Assembly: GCA_964409235.1 (NCBI GenBank)
Contig: CAYPCN010000003.1
Span: 1-64,000, forward strand
From: CAINFV01 sp964409235
GTDB lineage: Bacteria > Chlamydiota > Chlamydiia > Chlamydiales > FEN-1388
Reading direction: 5' to 3'
DNA length: 64,000 nucleotides
Below, piece after piece: positions 24,760 through 34,096 of the stretch. The position numbers and the translations under genes are program-made. The notes beneath the pieces are model-generated. The model did no database searches. It was not told where the DNA came from and worked only from the letters and a program-made list of their open reading frames with translations. Within the stretch, counting starts at the first letter, position 1. The number at the start of each line of letters is the position of its first letter.

Positions 24760-25590
24760 ATGATTAGTGTGACTATTCTTACTAAAAATAGTGAGCGGCA
24801 CCTAGAGCAGGTATTGCGATCTCTGCATGCCTTTCCTGAAGTCGTAGTCGTAGACACGGGTTCTACAGATCGAACTCTTGACATTGCCCAATCGTTCCCA
24901 AATGTCGCGCTCTACCAGCGGCCTTTTGAGGGGTTTGGCCCAACGCATAACAGTGCCTCTTGGCTTGCGAAACATGACTGGATTCTTTCCATAGATAGCG
25001 ACGAAGTGATGACTGAGTCGCTTCAGCAGGAGATCCTCTCTCTCACGCTTGATCCGCACTGTGCGTACTCAATGTGGCGAAAAAACTACTACCGAGGGCG
25101 ACATATCCGTGGATGTGGCTGGTATCCAGATCGCGTTGTGCGACTGTACCATCGATCGGCCACGAGGTTTTGCAATGCGATGGTGCATGAGTCCGTCATC
25201 ACCACGGGATTAAAGGTCATCCCTCTCTCCTTTCCGATCATCCATTATCCATACCACTGTGTCTCATCGTTCTTGCAGAAAATGGATCTGTACACCGATT
25301 TGTATGCCGATCAGAGGGCGGGGAAAAAAGCTTCTCTTTTGACAGCGTTTGGCCATGCTGCCTATGCCTTCTGTAAGTCGTATGTGCTCCGGCGGGGATT
25401 TCTTCTTGGCGCTGAAGGGTTTGAAATCGCGTGGTTTAGCATGAACTGCGCCTTTTACAAATATGCCAAGCTGGCAGAACGTCGAAGATCGATGCCGGCC
25501 ATAGACGACAAAAACGCGGTCAGAACCCGTTTGTGTCCCGAGGAAAAAGGAAGGGCTGAGACTGACTGTAGGCTGACCCATTCTCCTTGA
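24760..25590 (+). CDS. Family 2 glycosyltransferase (LPS core type)
   Basis: A 276-residue GT-A enzyme similar to WaaE/KdtX-type lipopolysaccharide core glycosyltransferases. ISVTILTKN at the N-terminus, VVVDTGSTDRT near residue 31 and the DxD-containing SIDSDE near residue 80 are typical of nucleotide-sugar binding. ATG 24760 is used, with TTGGAG 9 bases upstream. Relatives usually end soon after a FYKYAKL(Y)E motif, present here; the last 35 or so residues are charged, unlike the family, and are encoded entirely within the 136-bp overlap with convergent mutY. Loss of the original stop codon is likely. Confidence 0.85.
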   Translation: MISVTILTKNSERHLEQVLRSLHAFPEVVVVDTGSTDRTLDIAQSFPNVALYQRPFEGFGPTHNSASWLAKHDWILSIDSDEVMTESLQQEILSLTLDPHCAYSMWRKNYYRGRHIRGCGWYPDRVVRLYHRSATRFCNAMVHESVITTGLKVIPLSFPIIHYPYHCVSSFLQKMDLYTDLYADQRAGKKASLLTAFGHAAYAFCKSYVLRRGFLLGAEGFEIAWFSMNCAFYKYAKLAERRRSMPAIDDKNAVRTRLCPEEKGRAETDCRLTHSP

Positions 25591-26519
25591 GGCCACGAAA
25601 ATGGGATGTCGCATGCAATGGCGTAGGGATAGAGAGTAGCGCTATAGCGCGTGAAGGTATGCGATATGGTCGGAAGAGCGGCGATGAAGGAAAGGCGAGA
25701 AGGGATGGTGGACTGCAGCCTGTCGATGAGGCTCGTCGCCCCTGTTCCTTGAGGTGCTGATTCAAAATAGGGGAATTCAAAGAGCCCGGCCATCACCTGC
25801 CTTCCTGTTCGGTGGGTGACGAGAATGGTGCCATGAGAGACAAAGACAGCGACATCGCGCCAGAGAGAGGTCCGTGGGATACGACGCTTAGCAAGGGTCC
25901 TCTCTTGGGTATGCGTAGCATGTGCATGACAGACAGCGGTCAGCGGGCAAGCAGAACAAACCGGCGTCGGCTTACAGACGAGCGCTCCGAGTTCAATCAG
26001 CGCTTCCATCGTTTCCCAAGGGCGCTGTGGTGGAAGTAGGCGTTCGACGGTGTCTGGTACCGTACGTAGCGACATATCGGGCATCAGGCGCGCCATCACT
26101 CGATTGACATTGGCGTCGATGGCAACGGCGCGTTCGTGGAAGGCAAAGGCGCGAATGGCACCTGCTGTGTATGGGCCGATGCCTGGCAGGGAACGAAGAG
26201 CCCTCTCATCATTTGGAATCGCTCCTCCATATTCCGCTACGAGCAGTTTCGCTGTGGCCTGCAAAGAGCGAGCCCGTGAGTAATATCCTAGTCCTTCCCA
26301 GGCTTTGATCACCGTCGCTTCGTCCGCGTAGGCAAGGTGGTGCGGCGTTGGCCACTGTTCCATCCATCGAGAGAAAAAGGGAATCACGCGAGAAGCCTGT
26401 GTCTGCTGGAGCATGATTTCGGAGACGAGAACTCGATATGGCGATACCTCCTCTCGCCAAGGAAATGAGCGCCGGTGAGTACAAAACCATGCCGAAAGCG
26501 GCGTGAGCATCTGTTCCAT
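25455..26519 (-). CDS. mutY: A/G-specific adenine glycosylase
   Basis: A 354-residue repair enzyme that removes A paired with 8-oxoG. VSEIMLQQTQ holds the catalytic Glu, LPGIGPYTAGAI is the helix-hairpin-helix, and DANVNRVMARL follows. The cluster region reads C-KPTPV-C-SA-C-PLTAV-C: the first spacing is x5, one shorter than the usual x6. A Nudix-like C-terminal domain recognises 8-oxoG. The start is probably ATG 26519; ATG 26510 is also possible. Its 3' end overlaps the glycosyltransferase gene by 136 bp. Confidence 0.94.
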   Translation of the reverse strand: MEQMLTPLSAWFCTHRRSFPWREEVSPYRVLVSEIMLQQTQASRVIPFFSRWMEQWPTPHHLAYADEATVIKAWEGLGYYSRARSLQATAKLLVAEYGGAIPNDERALRSLPGIGPYTAGAIRAFAFHERAVAIDANVNRVMARLMPDMSLRTVPDTVERLLPPQRPWETMEALIELGALVCKPTPVCSACPLTAVCHAHATHTQERTLAKRRIPRTSLWRDVAVFVSHGTILVTHRTGRQVMAGLFEFPYFESAPQGTGATSLIDRLQSTIPSRLSFIAALPTISHTFTRYSATLYPYAIACDIPFSWPQGEWVSLQSVSALPFSSGHKRVLTAFLSSMAGIDLRRSASLAYL

Positions 26520-26554
26520 AGGCAACAAGTCTATGGAACAGAGGGAGATTGCGG

Positions 26555-26977
26555 CTACTTTTTCTCGCCTTTTTCTGATGGTGGTTCTTCGAAGAGCGAT
26601 TTTTGCCCAAAGAATGGCCGGGTGAATGTGCCCACGAGGAAGCCCATAGATAATCCTGGTGCTGTAATGACGAGGGCTGCTAGGGCAGCAATAATGATGA
26701 ATCCTCGGAAGATTCCCTCGGCGATCAAAAATTCCCGAAATTGGGAAAAGAGAGAAAACACGTGGTGTGAGAAGTAGAGCCCCATGATAAACCCAACGAT
26801 GAGACCTCCGACAAACGGCTCAAAAAAGCAGTACAATAAGCTGATGGCCAAGATCAGATAGGCAATGGTATCTCTTATGTTGGAAGTGAAGAGCTCGACA
26901 ATTCCACCGAGCCTGCTTGGTTTGGTGGGGAGGATTTCTGGTACAGGGGGCTTGTTTTCTTCCGGCGGATTTCCCAT
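26555..26977 (-). CDS. Inner-membrane protein of unknown function
   Basis: A 140-residue protein with a proline-rich cytoplasmic N-terminus, hydrophobic segments at about residues 38-55, 57-75 and 92-120, and a charged C-terminus rich in Glu and Lys. GAGGAA stands 6 bases before ATG 26977. It lies 35 bp upstream of mutY on the same strand and divergent from the secretion gene block. No family was recognised. Confidence 0.72.
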   Translation of the reverse strand: MGNPPEENKPPVPEILPTKPSRLGGIVELFTSNIRDTIAYLILAISLLYCFFEPFVGGLIVGFIMGLYFSHHVFSLFSQFREFLIAEGIFRGFIIIAALAALVITAPGLSMGFLVGTFTRPFFGQKSLFEEPPSEKGEKK

Positions 26978-27078
26978 AGTGTTCCTCAATCAAAAGTTGC
27001 TCTTGCTATTTCCTGAAAGTTCGTTAACATCTCTCGTGTGTACATACGTCCGAAGCGGTGAATTTGTCAATTTTATAT

Positions 27079-28470
27079 ATGAAAACTACCATGACGCCAA
27101 AGCATTTGTGGTATATCGCGGGGTCCTTGTGGATCGCAGCGATTGCGATTGTTGTTGTCGGTCGATGCTGTTTATCACTCGGAACTCTGACCCTCGATGA
27201 GGCGCCGGCAGCTACCGCCGCTTCGACGCTGTTGCCACTCCCCCATGGGTTTCGGCAGCCCCACGCTCTTGAGGAGGCGTTACAGGCCGATCCCTTTCGA
27301 TTAGGGGTGGTTGAACGCCAAGTGCGGTTGCCAGATCTACGATCGCTGTTGATATTCTATGGGTCTCATGATCGTCCAGATCGCGCACATAGCAATCGAC
27401 GATTGCAGTTCGGTGTGCGAGGGAATCCTGCGGTGCATTCAGCGTTTGTGGGAGAAAAAATTTTCTTCCGTTATGACACTCGTGCGAATAAATGGCAGAT
27501 GTCAGAGTCTCCCACGCCGCTGACAGTGACATTTTCCCCCCACGATTCAAATGTGCAAGTGACCGTTGAATTCCACGATGAAAATGGTGTTGCTGTCACC
27601 GCGCCCTCCGAATTCCACCGATTTTCTCTATCCCCCTCTGCAATGCCAGCCAGCGCTATGCAAGGGCAGCAATGGTTGTGCGGATCGCTGTCTGTCGACT
27701 CCACATTGCTGGATCGCCAAGGAGCCATATGGTGGGGAGAAGACGTCGTCGTCCAGGCTTTTGGCGGAGATGAAATGGCGTATGAAGCGCATCGCCAGCG
27801 AGTGCAATTTGGCAGTGCAGAAAACGCCTATGTCCTTTGGATGGCGCAGGGAGACTGCTTTGTCTACGACAATGACAGATGGTGCGCAGCAGATCTTGGT
27901 GCCCACACTGAAGGCAAGCCGCTGCTTCAGGCGAAGAGTATTGATGGGCGGGCGATTCATTTTCAGCTTTGGAGTCCTGACGGCACCGTGCATCATTCTA
28001 TAGACCTCATGCATCGCGAGGCAAAAGGAGCGCTTGTTGTCCCAGAGATTAAGATGATCGGTGCCCGGTCGAAAAAGCAATGGATTGCCGAGATTCAGGG
28101 GAAGAGAGTCACCCTCACGCCTGATGACTGGTTATTGCTTAGGCAGGATGGATTTATTCAGCTTGATAATGAACAGCTCTTGGACGATTATCTGCAGGGT
28201 CGTCTTTCTGGAAACCTGTTGGCATTTTCGGAAATCGAAAAAGTGGATGGTGAACTATGCCTGGTTGGGACGTTCTACGACGCTACGAGAACGTTGCAAA
28301 CCCCCTTTGCCGTCTCTCTCTATCGCTCCTGGGGCAAGAAAGATCAGGCACCTGACGCCATCACCTCTGAAGATGACGACGATGATGAGGATGATGACGA
28401 TGATGATCTTGATTTTGATTTTGATGATGACGACGATGATGACGATGATGATGAGGTTGAAGAGATATAA
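27079..28470 (+). CDS. Secretion-locus membrane protein with poly-Asp tail
   Basis: A 463-residue protein with one membrane helix at about residues 12-32, a large soluble domain outside the cytoplasm, and a C-terminal tail of about 33 residues that is almost all Asp and Glu. It stands directly before gspD (4 bp), the place of CT573 in Chlamydia as I recall, and has the topology of GspC/PilP-like proteins that link inner-membrane platform and secretin. That role is inferred from position. ATG 27079 is chosen; an upstream in-frame ATG at 27058 is possible. The acidic tail could bind Ca2+ or basic partners. Confidence 0.75.
   Translation: MKTTMTPKHLWYIAGSLWIAAIAIVVVGRCCLSLGTLTLDEAPAATAASTLLPLPHGFRQPHALEEALQADPFRLGVVERQVRLPDLRSLLIFYGSHDRPDRAHSNRRLQFGVRGNPAVHSAFVGEKIFFRYDTRANKWQMSESPTPLTVTFSPHDSNVQVTVEFHDENGVAVTAPSEFHRFSLSPSAMPASAMQGQQWLCGSLSVDSTLLDRQGAIWWGEDVVVQAFGGDEMAYEAHRQRVQFGSAENAYVLWMAQGDCFVYDNDRWCAADLGAHTEGKPLLQAKSIDGRAIHFQLWSPDGTVHHSIDLMHREAKGALVVPEIKMIGARSKKQWIAEIQGKRVTLTPDDWLLLRQDGFIQLDNEQLLDDYLQGRLSGNLLAFSEIEKVDGELCLVGTFYDATRTLQTPFAVSLYRSWGKKDQAPDAITSEDDDDDEDDDDDDLDFDFDDDDDDDDDDEVEEI
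28372..28454 (+). repeat. GAT/GAC trinucleotide tract encoding poly-Asp
   Basis: An almost uninterrupted run of GAT and GAC codons with a few GAG, CTT and TTT codons. Trinucleotide slippage would change tail length without shifting frame. Confidence 0.85.
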
Positions 28471-28474
28471 AACT

Positions 28475-30952
28475 ATGATGCACTCGCTTCGTTCGGTACT
28501 GTACCTACTGGTGGTGGTATGTTGGTTTTTGCCAGCATGGTCGCCACTGATAGGGGTGACCTTTGCGCAAAAACGAGAGCAGTTTGCAAAGAACGGGAAC
28601 TTGGCAACGGCAAAGCGCGAGCTGAAGGCTGTTCACGATGCGCTCCTGCAGAAGAAAGGAGAGCTGCGAGATGCCTATGAGGAGATGCAGCGAGTTGTCT
28701 TCGCTGATCTGTCTGTCGACCATGCCTTGGAGAAAGAGCAGCTGGAGATTGCCGAACAGTATCATCGCAAGATTGGCGGCCTGCAGAAGGAGATCCGCGC
28801 TCTCGAGCAGGAGTGGAAAGATCTGTCGGTTGAAGAGGGCGATGACGAGATAGAGGGCTTGTGGCATCAGCCAGACTCAACGATTGGCCAGCTGGTGATT
28901 GATTATAGCAACGGCGATTCTGTCTATGTCATGCCTCCAGATATCGCTGGCTATAAAATTCATTTAAGTTCTCGGTTATCAGTTCCACGAGCGGTCTGGA
29001 GCGAGATGCTCGATGTCATCTTGGCGAACTTCGGCATTGGCATCAAAACGCTGACGCCCTTTGTGAAGCAGCTGTATTTTTTACGCCTCAGCCAGTCGGG
29101 GTTGCGATGTATTACGGATGATCGGCAGATGCTTTCCTCTCTGCCGCAAGAAGAGAGAATCGCCTTTGTATGCTCGCCGCCTACAGGAGAGCTGCGTCGT
29201 ATCCTGCAGTTTTTAGAGAAGTTTGCTCCGCAGGAGCAGCTGTCCGTGCAGATGGTCGGCGGCCATCTGGTGCTGATTGGGCAGGTTCGAGAGCTCAAGG
29301 ATCTGATGAAGGTCTACGATTTTATTGCTGCGCCGAAGCGAGCCCAAGAATATCGCATTCTTACTCTCCAGCGTGCTGACAGCGAAGAAGTCGCAAAAAT
29401 TTTGACCTGTATCTTTGATGGAGAGATGACTCGAGGCGGTGAAGGCATGAGTGGAGGGCCCACGCCGGCGCCATCGATGCTGATACCGCAAGATGCGTCG
29501 TTCGGATTTCGCGTTATCCCCTTGAAATACCCTGCCTCATCGCTATTTTTTATCGGAAAACATGAGCAGATACAAAAGGCGTGCCAGATCGTTCACGATT
29601 TAGAGGAGAGCATCGGCGAAGTTCAGGAAAAGACGATCCACTGGTATGCCTGTCGCCATTCAGAAGCAGAAGAGCTGGCAAAAGTGTTGAGCCAAGTATA
29701 CACGAAGATGATGGGCATTGCCTCGCCAGGAGCTGGTCAGGAGAGGTCGACGGCCTCTAAAAGAGATGCCCTCAGCGAAATGCAAGAGAAGATCCAGGCT
29801 CGCGAGCATGCTGAAGACAGCCTCATCGTGAGCTCCTCACCTATTGCTCTCTCTCCTGACAAGAGCTCTTCGTCTCAAGCGATCTCTGAGAATTTCATCG
29901 TGGATGCGAAGACCAATTCCATCATTATGGTTGTCGAAAACTATGTCTATCCAAAGCTCAAAGAGCTCCTCCATAAGCTTGATGTCCCCAAGCGCATGGT
30001 GCAGATCGACGTACTGTTGTTTGAGAAAAAAGTGTCTGATTCAAGCTCGATGGGGTTGAGCCGCCTCAAGATGGGCGATGCTGCCTCAGGAAAGTCTAAA
30101 GAGGGCCTGATGTGGACAGATGTCATGCATGAGACGGCCAAGAAGCGACGTAAGCATGGCAAAAAAGACCGCAAAGATCGAAAGGATCATCGAGATGTGG
30201 TCAATGGGATCTTGGAGTTTTTCATCTCGCGAGGCAAGAGCCATGGCTTCCCTGCCTATGACCTCGCCTACCAGTTTTTGCTCACCCAAGAGGATATTCA
30301 GATCAATGCGAATCCAACAGTGACGACGGTCAACCAGACCCCTGCGAAGATTGCCGTGGTCGATCAGATTTCTATTAACACTGGGGCTGTTGAATTCGAC
30401 AGAGAGCACGTGAAGGATTCGTACTCGCGTGCGGAATACGGCATCACCATCCAAATCACGCCCACTGTCCATGCGAAAATTGATGATGAGAGTGGGGAAG
30501 AGCCAAAGTTCGTGACGTTGACGACCGATATTATCTTCGATTCTACTCGCCCAGATCAGCATGAACGTCCTGATGTCACACGCCGAAATATCAAAAATGA
30601 AGTGCGCGTTCAAGATGGTGAGACGGTGATTCTTGGAGGCCTCCGTCGTAAATTATCGAGTGGGCAACAGCAGATGATTCCCTTTTTGGGCGAGCTACCA
30701 GGCATTGGCAAACTGTTTAGCATGTCCAGTTTGTCGGACTCTAACACGGAGATGTTCATCTTTTTGACACCCAGAATCCTCCCCGATGATCATGAGCAGT
30801 GGAAAGAGGTCCGCCGCAAAGAACTGTCGAAGCGTCCTGGGGATACCCCGGAGTTTATGGAAGAGGTGCTGGCAGCAAAGCGTGCGAAGAAGGAAATGCT
30901 CTTGTCGAAGAGCCTTCGCATGCTGTTTGGGAAGCCGGATGTTTCGATGTAA
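28475..30952 (+). CDS. gspD: Type II secretion/type IV pilus secretin
   Basis: An 825-residue outer-membrane secretin. Residues 1-32 are a signal peptide. A coiled-coil segment (about 33-115) precedes N-domain repeats (ring-building domains around residues 170-480, for example IHWYACRHSEAEELAKVLSQVY). The secretin core in the last 300 residues includes VPKRMVQIDVLLFEKKV, the VTTVNQTPAKIAV stretch, ETVILGGL and PFLGELPGIGKLF. The start at 28475 lies 4 bp after the poly-Asp gene; the frame is open further upstream but overlaps that gene. gspE follows. Confidence 0.93.
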   Translation: MMHSLRSVLYLLVVVCWFLPAWSPLIGVTFAQKREQFAKNGNLATAKRELKAVHDALLQKKGELRDAYEEMQRVVFADLSVDHALEKEQLEIAEQYHRKIGGLQKEIRALEQEWKDLSVEEGDDEIEGLWHQPDSTIGQLVIDYSNGDSVYVMPPDIAGYKIHLSSRLSVPRAVWSEMLDVILANFGIGIKTLTPFVKQLYFLRLSQSGLRCITDDRQMLSSLPQEERIAFVCSPPTGELRRILQFLEKFAPQEQLSVQMVGGHLVLIGQVRELKDLMKVYDFIAAPKRAQEYRILTLQRADSEEVAKILTCIFDGEMTRGGEGMSGGPTPAPSMLIPQDASFGFRVIPLKYPASSLFFIGKHEQIQKACQIVHDLEESIGEVQEKTIHWYACRHSEAEELAKVLSQVYTKMMGIASPGAGQERSTASKRDALSEMQEKIQAREHAEDSLIVSSSPIALSPDKSSSSQAISENFIVDAKTNSIIMVVENYVYPKLKELLHKLDVPKRMVQIDVLLFEKKVSDSSSMGLSRLKMGDAASGKSKEGLMWTDVMHETAKKRRKHGKKDRKDRKDHRDVVNGILEFFISRGKSHGFPAYDLAYQFLLTQEDIQINANPTVTTVNQTPAKIAVVDQISINTGAVEFDREHVKDSYSRAEYGITIQITPTVHAKIDDESGEEPKFVTLTTDIIFDSTRPDQHERPDVTRRNIKNEVRVQDGETVILGGLRRKLSSGQQQMIPFLGELPGIGKLFSMSSLSDSNTEMFIFLTPRILPDDHEQWKEVRRKELSKRPGDTPEFMEEVLAAKRAKKEMLLSKSLRMLFGKPDVSM

Positions 30953-30985
30953 TGAGCTAATTGCGAGAAGGAGCTGTCAAGCGCC

Positions 30986-32641
30986 ATGCCTTTCACCCCT
31001 GCTCTTGAAGGTATCAGCAAGCGTTGCCGCCAAATGATGACCTGGGCGACCTCTCTGCCCCCTATTGCAAAGCTGTTGGGCCAGCAGCAAGTGCAGGCCA
31101 CGAAAGAATTTGCAACGGCTGTCATTCGCCCCAAGAACAAGGGCGATGATGGTGAGACGCTGGCCAAGCAGCTTGGGCTCCCTACTGCCGCTTCGCTTTC
31201 CGCCCTTTCTGTCGACCGTCGGCTGATGAAGATGGTGTCGTACGCCTTTGTCAAGCGAGCGCTTATTTTCCCTGTCTCGGAAGATGAGACGACGCTGACT
31301 GTGGCACTGTCGGATCCTCTTGCGACCGAAGCGTTGGACGAGCTCAGATTTCAATTCCAAAAGATCATCCGCATGATCTGGGTTCCCAAGGAGGCCTTGC
31401 TCTCTGCCATCCATGAGTACTATCAGCAAGATGAGAATGCTGCCACGCTCTTGATAGAAGAAATGGGAGAGTCGTCGCACGGTGGAATCCTTGATGAGAC
31501 ATTGGCGATCTATGACATCCTTGAAGATGATCAACAGCAGCCTCCGGCTGTCCGCCTCTTGAACCTCATCGTTGGTGAGGCTATTAAGCGCGGGGCGTCT
31601 GATATCCATTTGGATCCAGATGAGAAGGGGTTGATAGTCCGGTACCGCATCGATGGTGTGTTACACCAACATCTTGTTCCCCCTCAAGATCTACAGTCGC
31701 CGCTGATCACTCGCGTCAAGGTCATGGCCAAGATGGATATTGCTGAGAGGAGGCTTCCGCAGGATGGTCGTGTGAAGATGCGGATGGGGGCAAAGGTAAT
31801 TGACTTCCGGGTGAGCACGCTGCCCGTTGCGTGCGGAGAGCGGATTGTGATGCGCCTTCTCGACAAAGGAAATATCGTCTTAGGGCTCGACTATTTGGGA
31901 ATGTCGAAAAATATGCTTGCTGGATTTCGCCGGCTTACCGACTGCTCGGAAGGGATGATCCTCGTGACAGGGCCTACTGGAAGTGGGAAGACAACGACGC
32001 TGTACAGCGCGTTGTCGGAGTTGAAGAGCCCGGAAGTGAATATTATGACGATTGAAGACCCTGTGGAGTACCGTCTGCCAGGCATCGCTCAGATGGGAGT
32101 CCATCCAAAGATCGGGCTGACCTTTGCGACGGGGCTTCGTCACATCCTCCGTCAGGACCCGGATATCATCATGATTGGTGAGATTCGCGATCGAGAGACG
32201 GCGGAGATCGCCATCCAATCCGCATTGACAGGGCATCTTGTGCTGAGCACCTTGCACACAAATGATGCCTGTTCTGCTGTCACGCGATTGGTGGACATGG
32301 GTATCGAGCCGTACCTCATCTCGTCGTGCTGCCTAGGTGCGTTGGCACAACGCCTTGTTCGCAAGGTGTGTACGGCCTGTGGGGGGAAGAAGCTGCCGAC
32401 GCCATGTCCTCTGTGTTTGGGGTCTGGTTTCTATGGACGTCACGGGATGTATGAAATGATGACGATGTCGCGCGCTCTCCGCCAGCAGATTTCCAAAAGT
32501 CCCGAGGCCTTATTGCTGGTAGACATTGCCAAGTCAGAAGGGTTGCGGACGTTGAGCGAACATGGCAAAGAGCTTGTGGCCGCTGGGATTACCACGGCAG
32601 AAGAGGTCTGGCGCGTGACGAGAGGCGGAGAGTCGACGTAG
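30986..32641 (+). CDS. gspE: Type II secretion/pilus assembly ATPase
   Basis: A 551-residue hexameric cytoplasmic ATPase powering pseudopilus assembly. An N1-type domain (about 40-160) precedes the ATPase core: Walker A GPTGSGKTTTLYSAL near residue 328, Asp box MTIEDPVEYRLPG, Walker B IIMIGEIRDRETAEIA and His box LSTLHTNDACSAVTR. A four-Cys zinc motif (CTACGG...CPLC) lies near residue 460. gspF begins at the base after the stop, indicating coupling. Confidence 0.95.
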   Translation: MPFTPALEGISKRCRQMMTWATSLPPIAKLLGQQQVQATKEFATAVIRPKNKGDDGETLAKQLGLPTAASLSALSVDRRLMKMVSYAFVKRALIFPVSEDETTLTVALSDPLATEALDELRFQFQKIIRMIWVPKEALLSAIHEYYQQDENAATLLIEEMGESSHGGILDETLAIYDILEDDQQQPPAVRLLNLIVGEAIKRGASDIHLDPDEKGLIVRYRIDGVLHQHLVPPQDLQSPLITRVKVMAKMDIAERRLPQDGRVKMRMGAKVIDFRVSTLPVACGERIVMRLLDKGNIVLGLDYLGMSKNMLAGFRRLTDCSEGMILVTGPTGSGKTTTLYSALSELKSPEVNIMTIEDPVEYRLPGIAQMGVHPKIGLTFATGLRHILRQDPDIIMIGEIRDRETAEIAIQSALTGHLVLSTLHTNDACSAVTRLVDMGIEPYLISSCCLGALAQRLVRKVCTACGGKKLPTPCPLCLGSGFYGRHGMYEMMTMSRALRQQISKSPEALLLVDIAKSEGLRTLSEHGKELVAAGITTAEEVWRVTRGGEST

Positions 32642-33832
32642 ATGGGGATATTTCACTATCGTGCTGTTAGGGCTGATGGCCAGCGATTGAAGGGATCTGT
32701 CGAAGCGGCCACGCTTGATGAGGCAAAGCGGCTGCTGCGCGAGCAACAGGTGATCATCATCGGTCTTGAAGAAGCGGCGCCGACAAAGGGCAAGGCGTTG
32801 AAGATGACCTTTGAACAGAAGGTGATCTTCACATCACAGCTTTCTCAACTCCTCGAGGCTAGCGTCCCGTTGTACGAGAGTCTTGAGGCATTAGAAGAGC
32901 AGGCGCAGGGAGAGTCGTACCAAGGGTTGATCACTGCTCTTCGCGAACAGATTCGCAGGGGAGTTTCGTTTTCCACAGCACTTGGCGAGTATCCAGAGAC
33001 CTTCTCCCCTCTTTTTCGTGCCATTGTCGTTGCGGGGGAGTCGGTAGGTCGGCTCGACAGCGCATTACTTCGTCTCAGCCAGCTTCTGACGGCTGATCGT
33101 CACCAGCGCCAACGGCTCATTTCAGCGCTGCTCTATCCTGCCATTTTGGCTCTTCTTCTCGTGGCTGCGATGGGCATTTTGATTTTCTTTGTCATCCCTT
33201 CGATCGAAGGGTTGTTTGAAGGAAGGGAGCTTCCTACCTTTACGACGATGGTGATATCGCTGGCGCACTTCGTTCATCGGCATACATTTTGGCTTGTTGC
33301 TTTAGGTATTGGCGGCCTTGTGGGAGCTATCTATCATGTGTCCAAACCTGTAGCGCGTGAAAAGTTGGTGACAAAGATGCTGTGCTGGCCAGTCATCGGC
33401 CCCTATCTCATGAAATCTGCTCTTGCGCGTTTTGCGAAGACGCTTTCAAACCTGCTTGCTGGGGGAACGCCGTTGAGTTCAGCGTTGGTCTTTGCCAAAG
33501 AGGCGATTGGTAATGGTGTCCTTGAAAGCGAGATGGAGAGAGCTTCGCAAGAGATTATTGAGGGGCAGACGTTTTCATCATCATTGCACCGCTCTTCACT
33601 CATTCCCCCGTTGTTTGCCAGAATGGTGTTGATTGGTGAGGAGACGGGGCGCCTTGCTCCTATGCTCGCTAATATTTCGCAGCTGTACGAAGAAGACAGC
33701 GATCGGCTGTTGGACCGCGCTGTGAGCCTGCTGCAGCCGCTGCTTTTAGTCACTATGGGCGTGGTCATCGGTGCCACGCTTCTCGCTATCTTGCTGCCGT
33801 TGGCCGATTTCGGCTCGATGTTGAAGATGTAG
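32642..33832 (+). CDS. gspF: Type II secretion/pilus inner-membrane platform protein
   Basis: A 396-residue GspF/PilC polytopic protein that anchors the ATPase and pseudopilin assembly. Two homologous cytoplasmic domains (around LSQLLEASVPLYESLEALEEQ and LSNLLAGGTPLSSALVFAKE) alternate with membrane helices near residues 165-190, 215-235 and 365-390. It starts immediately after gspE. Confidence 0.94.
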   Translation: MGIFHYRAVRADGQRLKGSVEAATLDEAKRLLREQQVIIIGLEEAAPTKGKALKMTFEQKVIFTSQLSQLLEASVPLYESLEALEEQAQGESYQGLITALREQIRRGVSFSTALGEYPETFSPLFRAIVVAGESVGRLDSALLRLSQLLTADRHQRQRLISALLYPAILALLLVAAMGILIFFVIPSIEGLFEGRELPTFTTMVISLAHFVHRHTFWLVALGIGGLVGAIYHVSKPVAREKLVTKMLCWPVIGPYLMKSALARFAKTLSNLLAGGTPLSSALVFAKEAIGNGVLESEMERASQEIIEGQTFSSSLHRSSLIPPLFARMVLIGEETGRLAPMLANISQLYEEDSDRLLDRAVSLLQPLLLVTMGVVIGATLLAILLPLADFGSMLKM

Positions 33833-33841
33833 GAGCCATGT

Positions 33842-34096
33842 GTGATCTTATATCATATCGTTGATGGCATCTTTACTATCTATATTGCTATGCTTGTTAT
33901 AGCTATTATTAGTTCCTGGTTTCCGGAGCTTGAAGAGTTTAAGATCATTAGATTCATTCGTTTTTATACTGATCCTTATTTTAATATATTTCGACGGCTG
34001 ATCCCTCCCTTAGGGATGTTGGACTTCAGCCCCATTGTCGCCTTTATCGCGATCCAGGTGATCGAGGCTATTGTGAAAAGGATTCTATTTGCGTGA
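33842..34096 (+). CDS. YggT-family membrane protein
   Basis: An 84-residue protein with two hydrophobic helices around a conserved loop (YTDPYFNIFRRLIPPLGMLDFSP), the YggT/Ycf19 signature. Start is GTG 33842 with AGGAG 5 bases upstream, just after gspF. The stop overlaps the GTG start of dus (GTGA). Function in bacteria is uncertain; links to cell division and membrane-protein handling are reported for relatives. Confidence 0.85.
   Translation: MILYHIVDGIFTIYIAMLVIAIISSWFPELEEFKIIRFIRFYTDPYFNIFRRLIPPLGMLDFSPIVAFIAIQVIEAIVKRILFA

Noticed and set aside
28372..28454. Regular GAT/GAC repeats as a CRISPR-like array
   Set aside because: The period is 3 bases and the run codes for Asp; no spacers. 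I see no CRISPR array in the window.
28061..28474. Upstream extension of the gspD frame
   Set aside because: It overlaps the poly-Asp gene in another frame; its Met/Thr-rich C-terminal part is just the Asp codons read out of frame, and the signal peptide begins at 28475.
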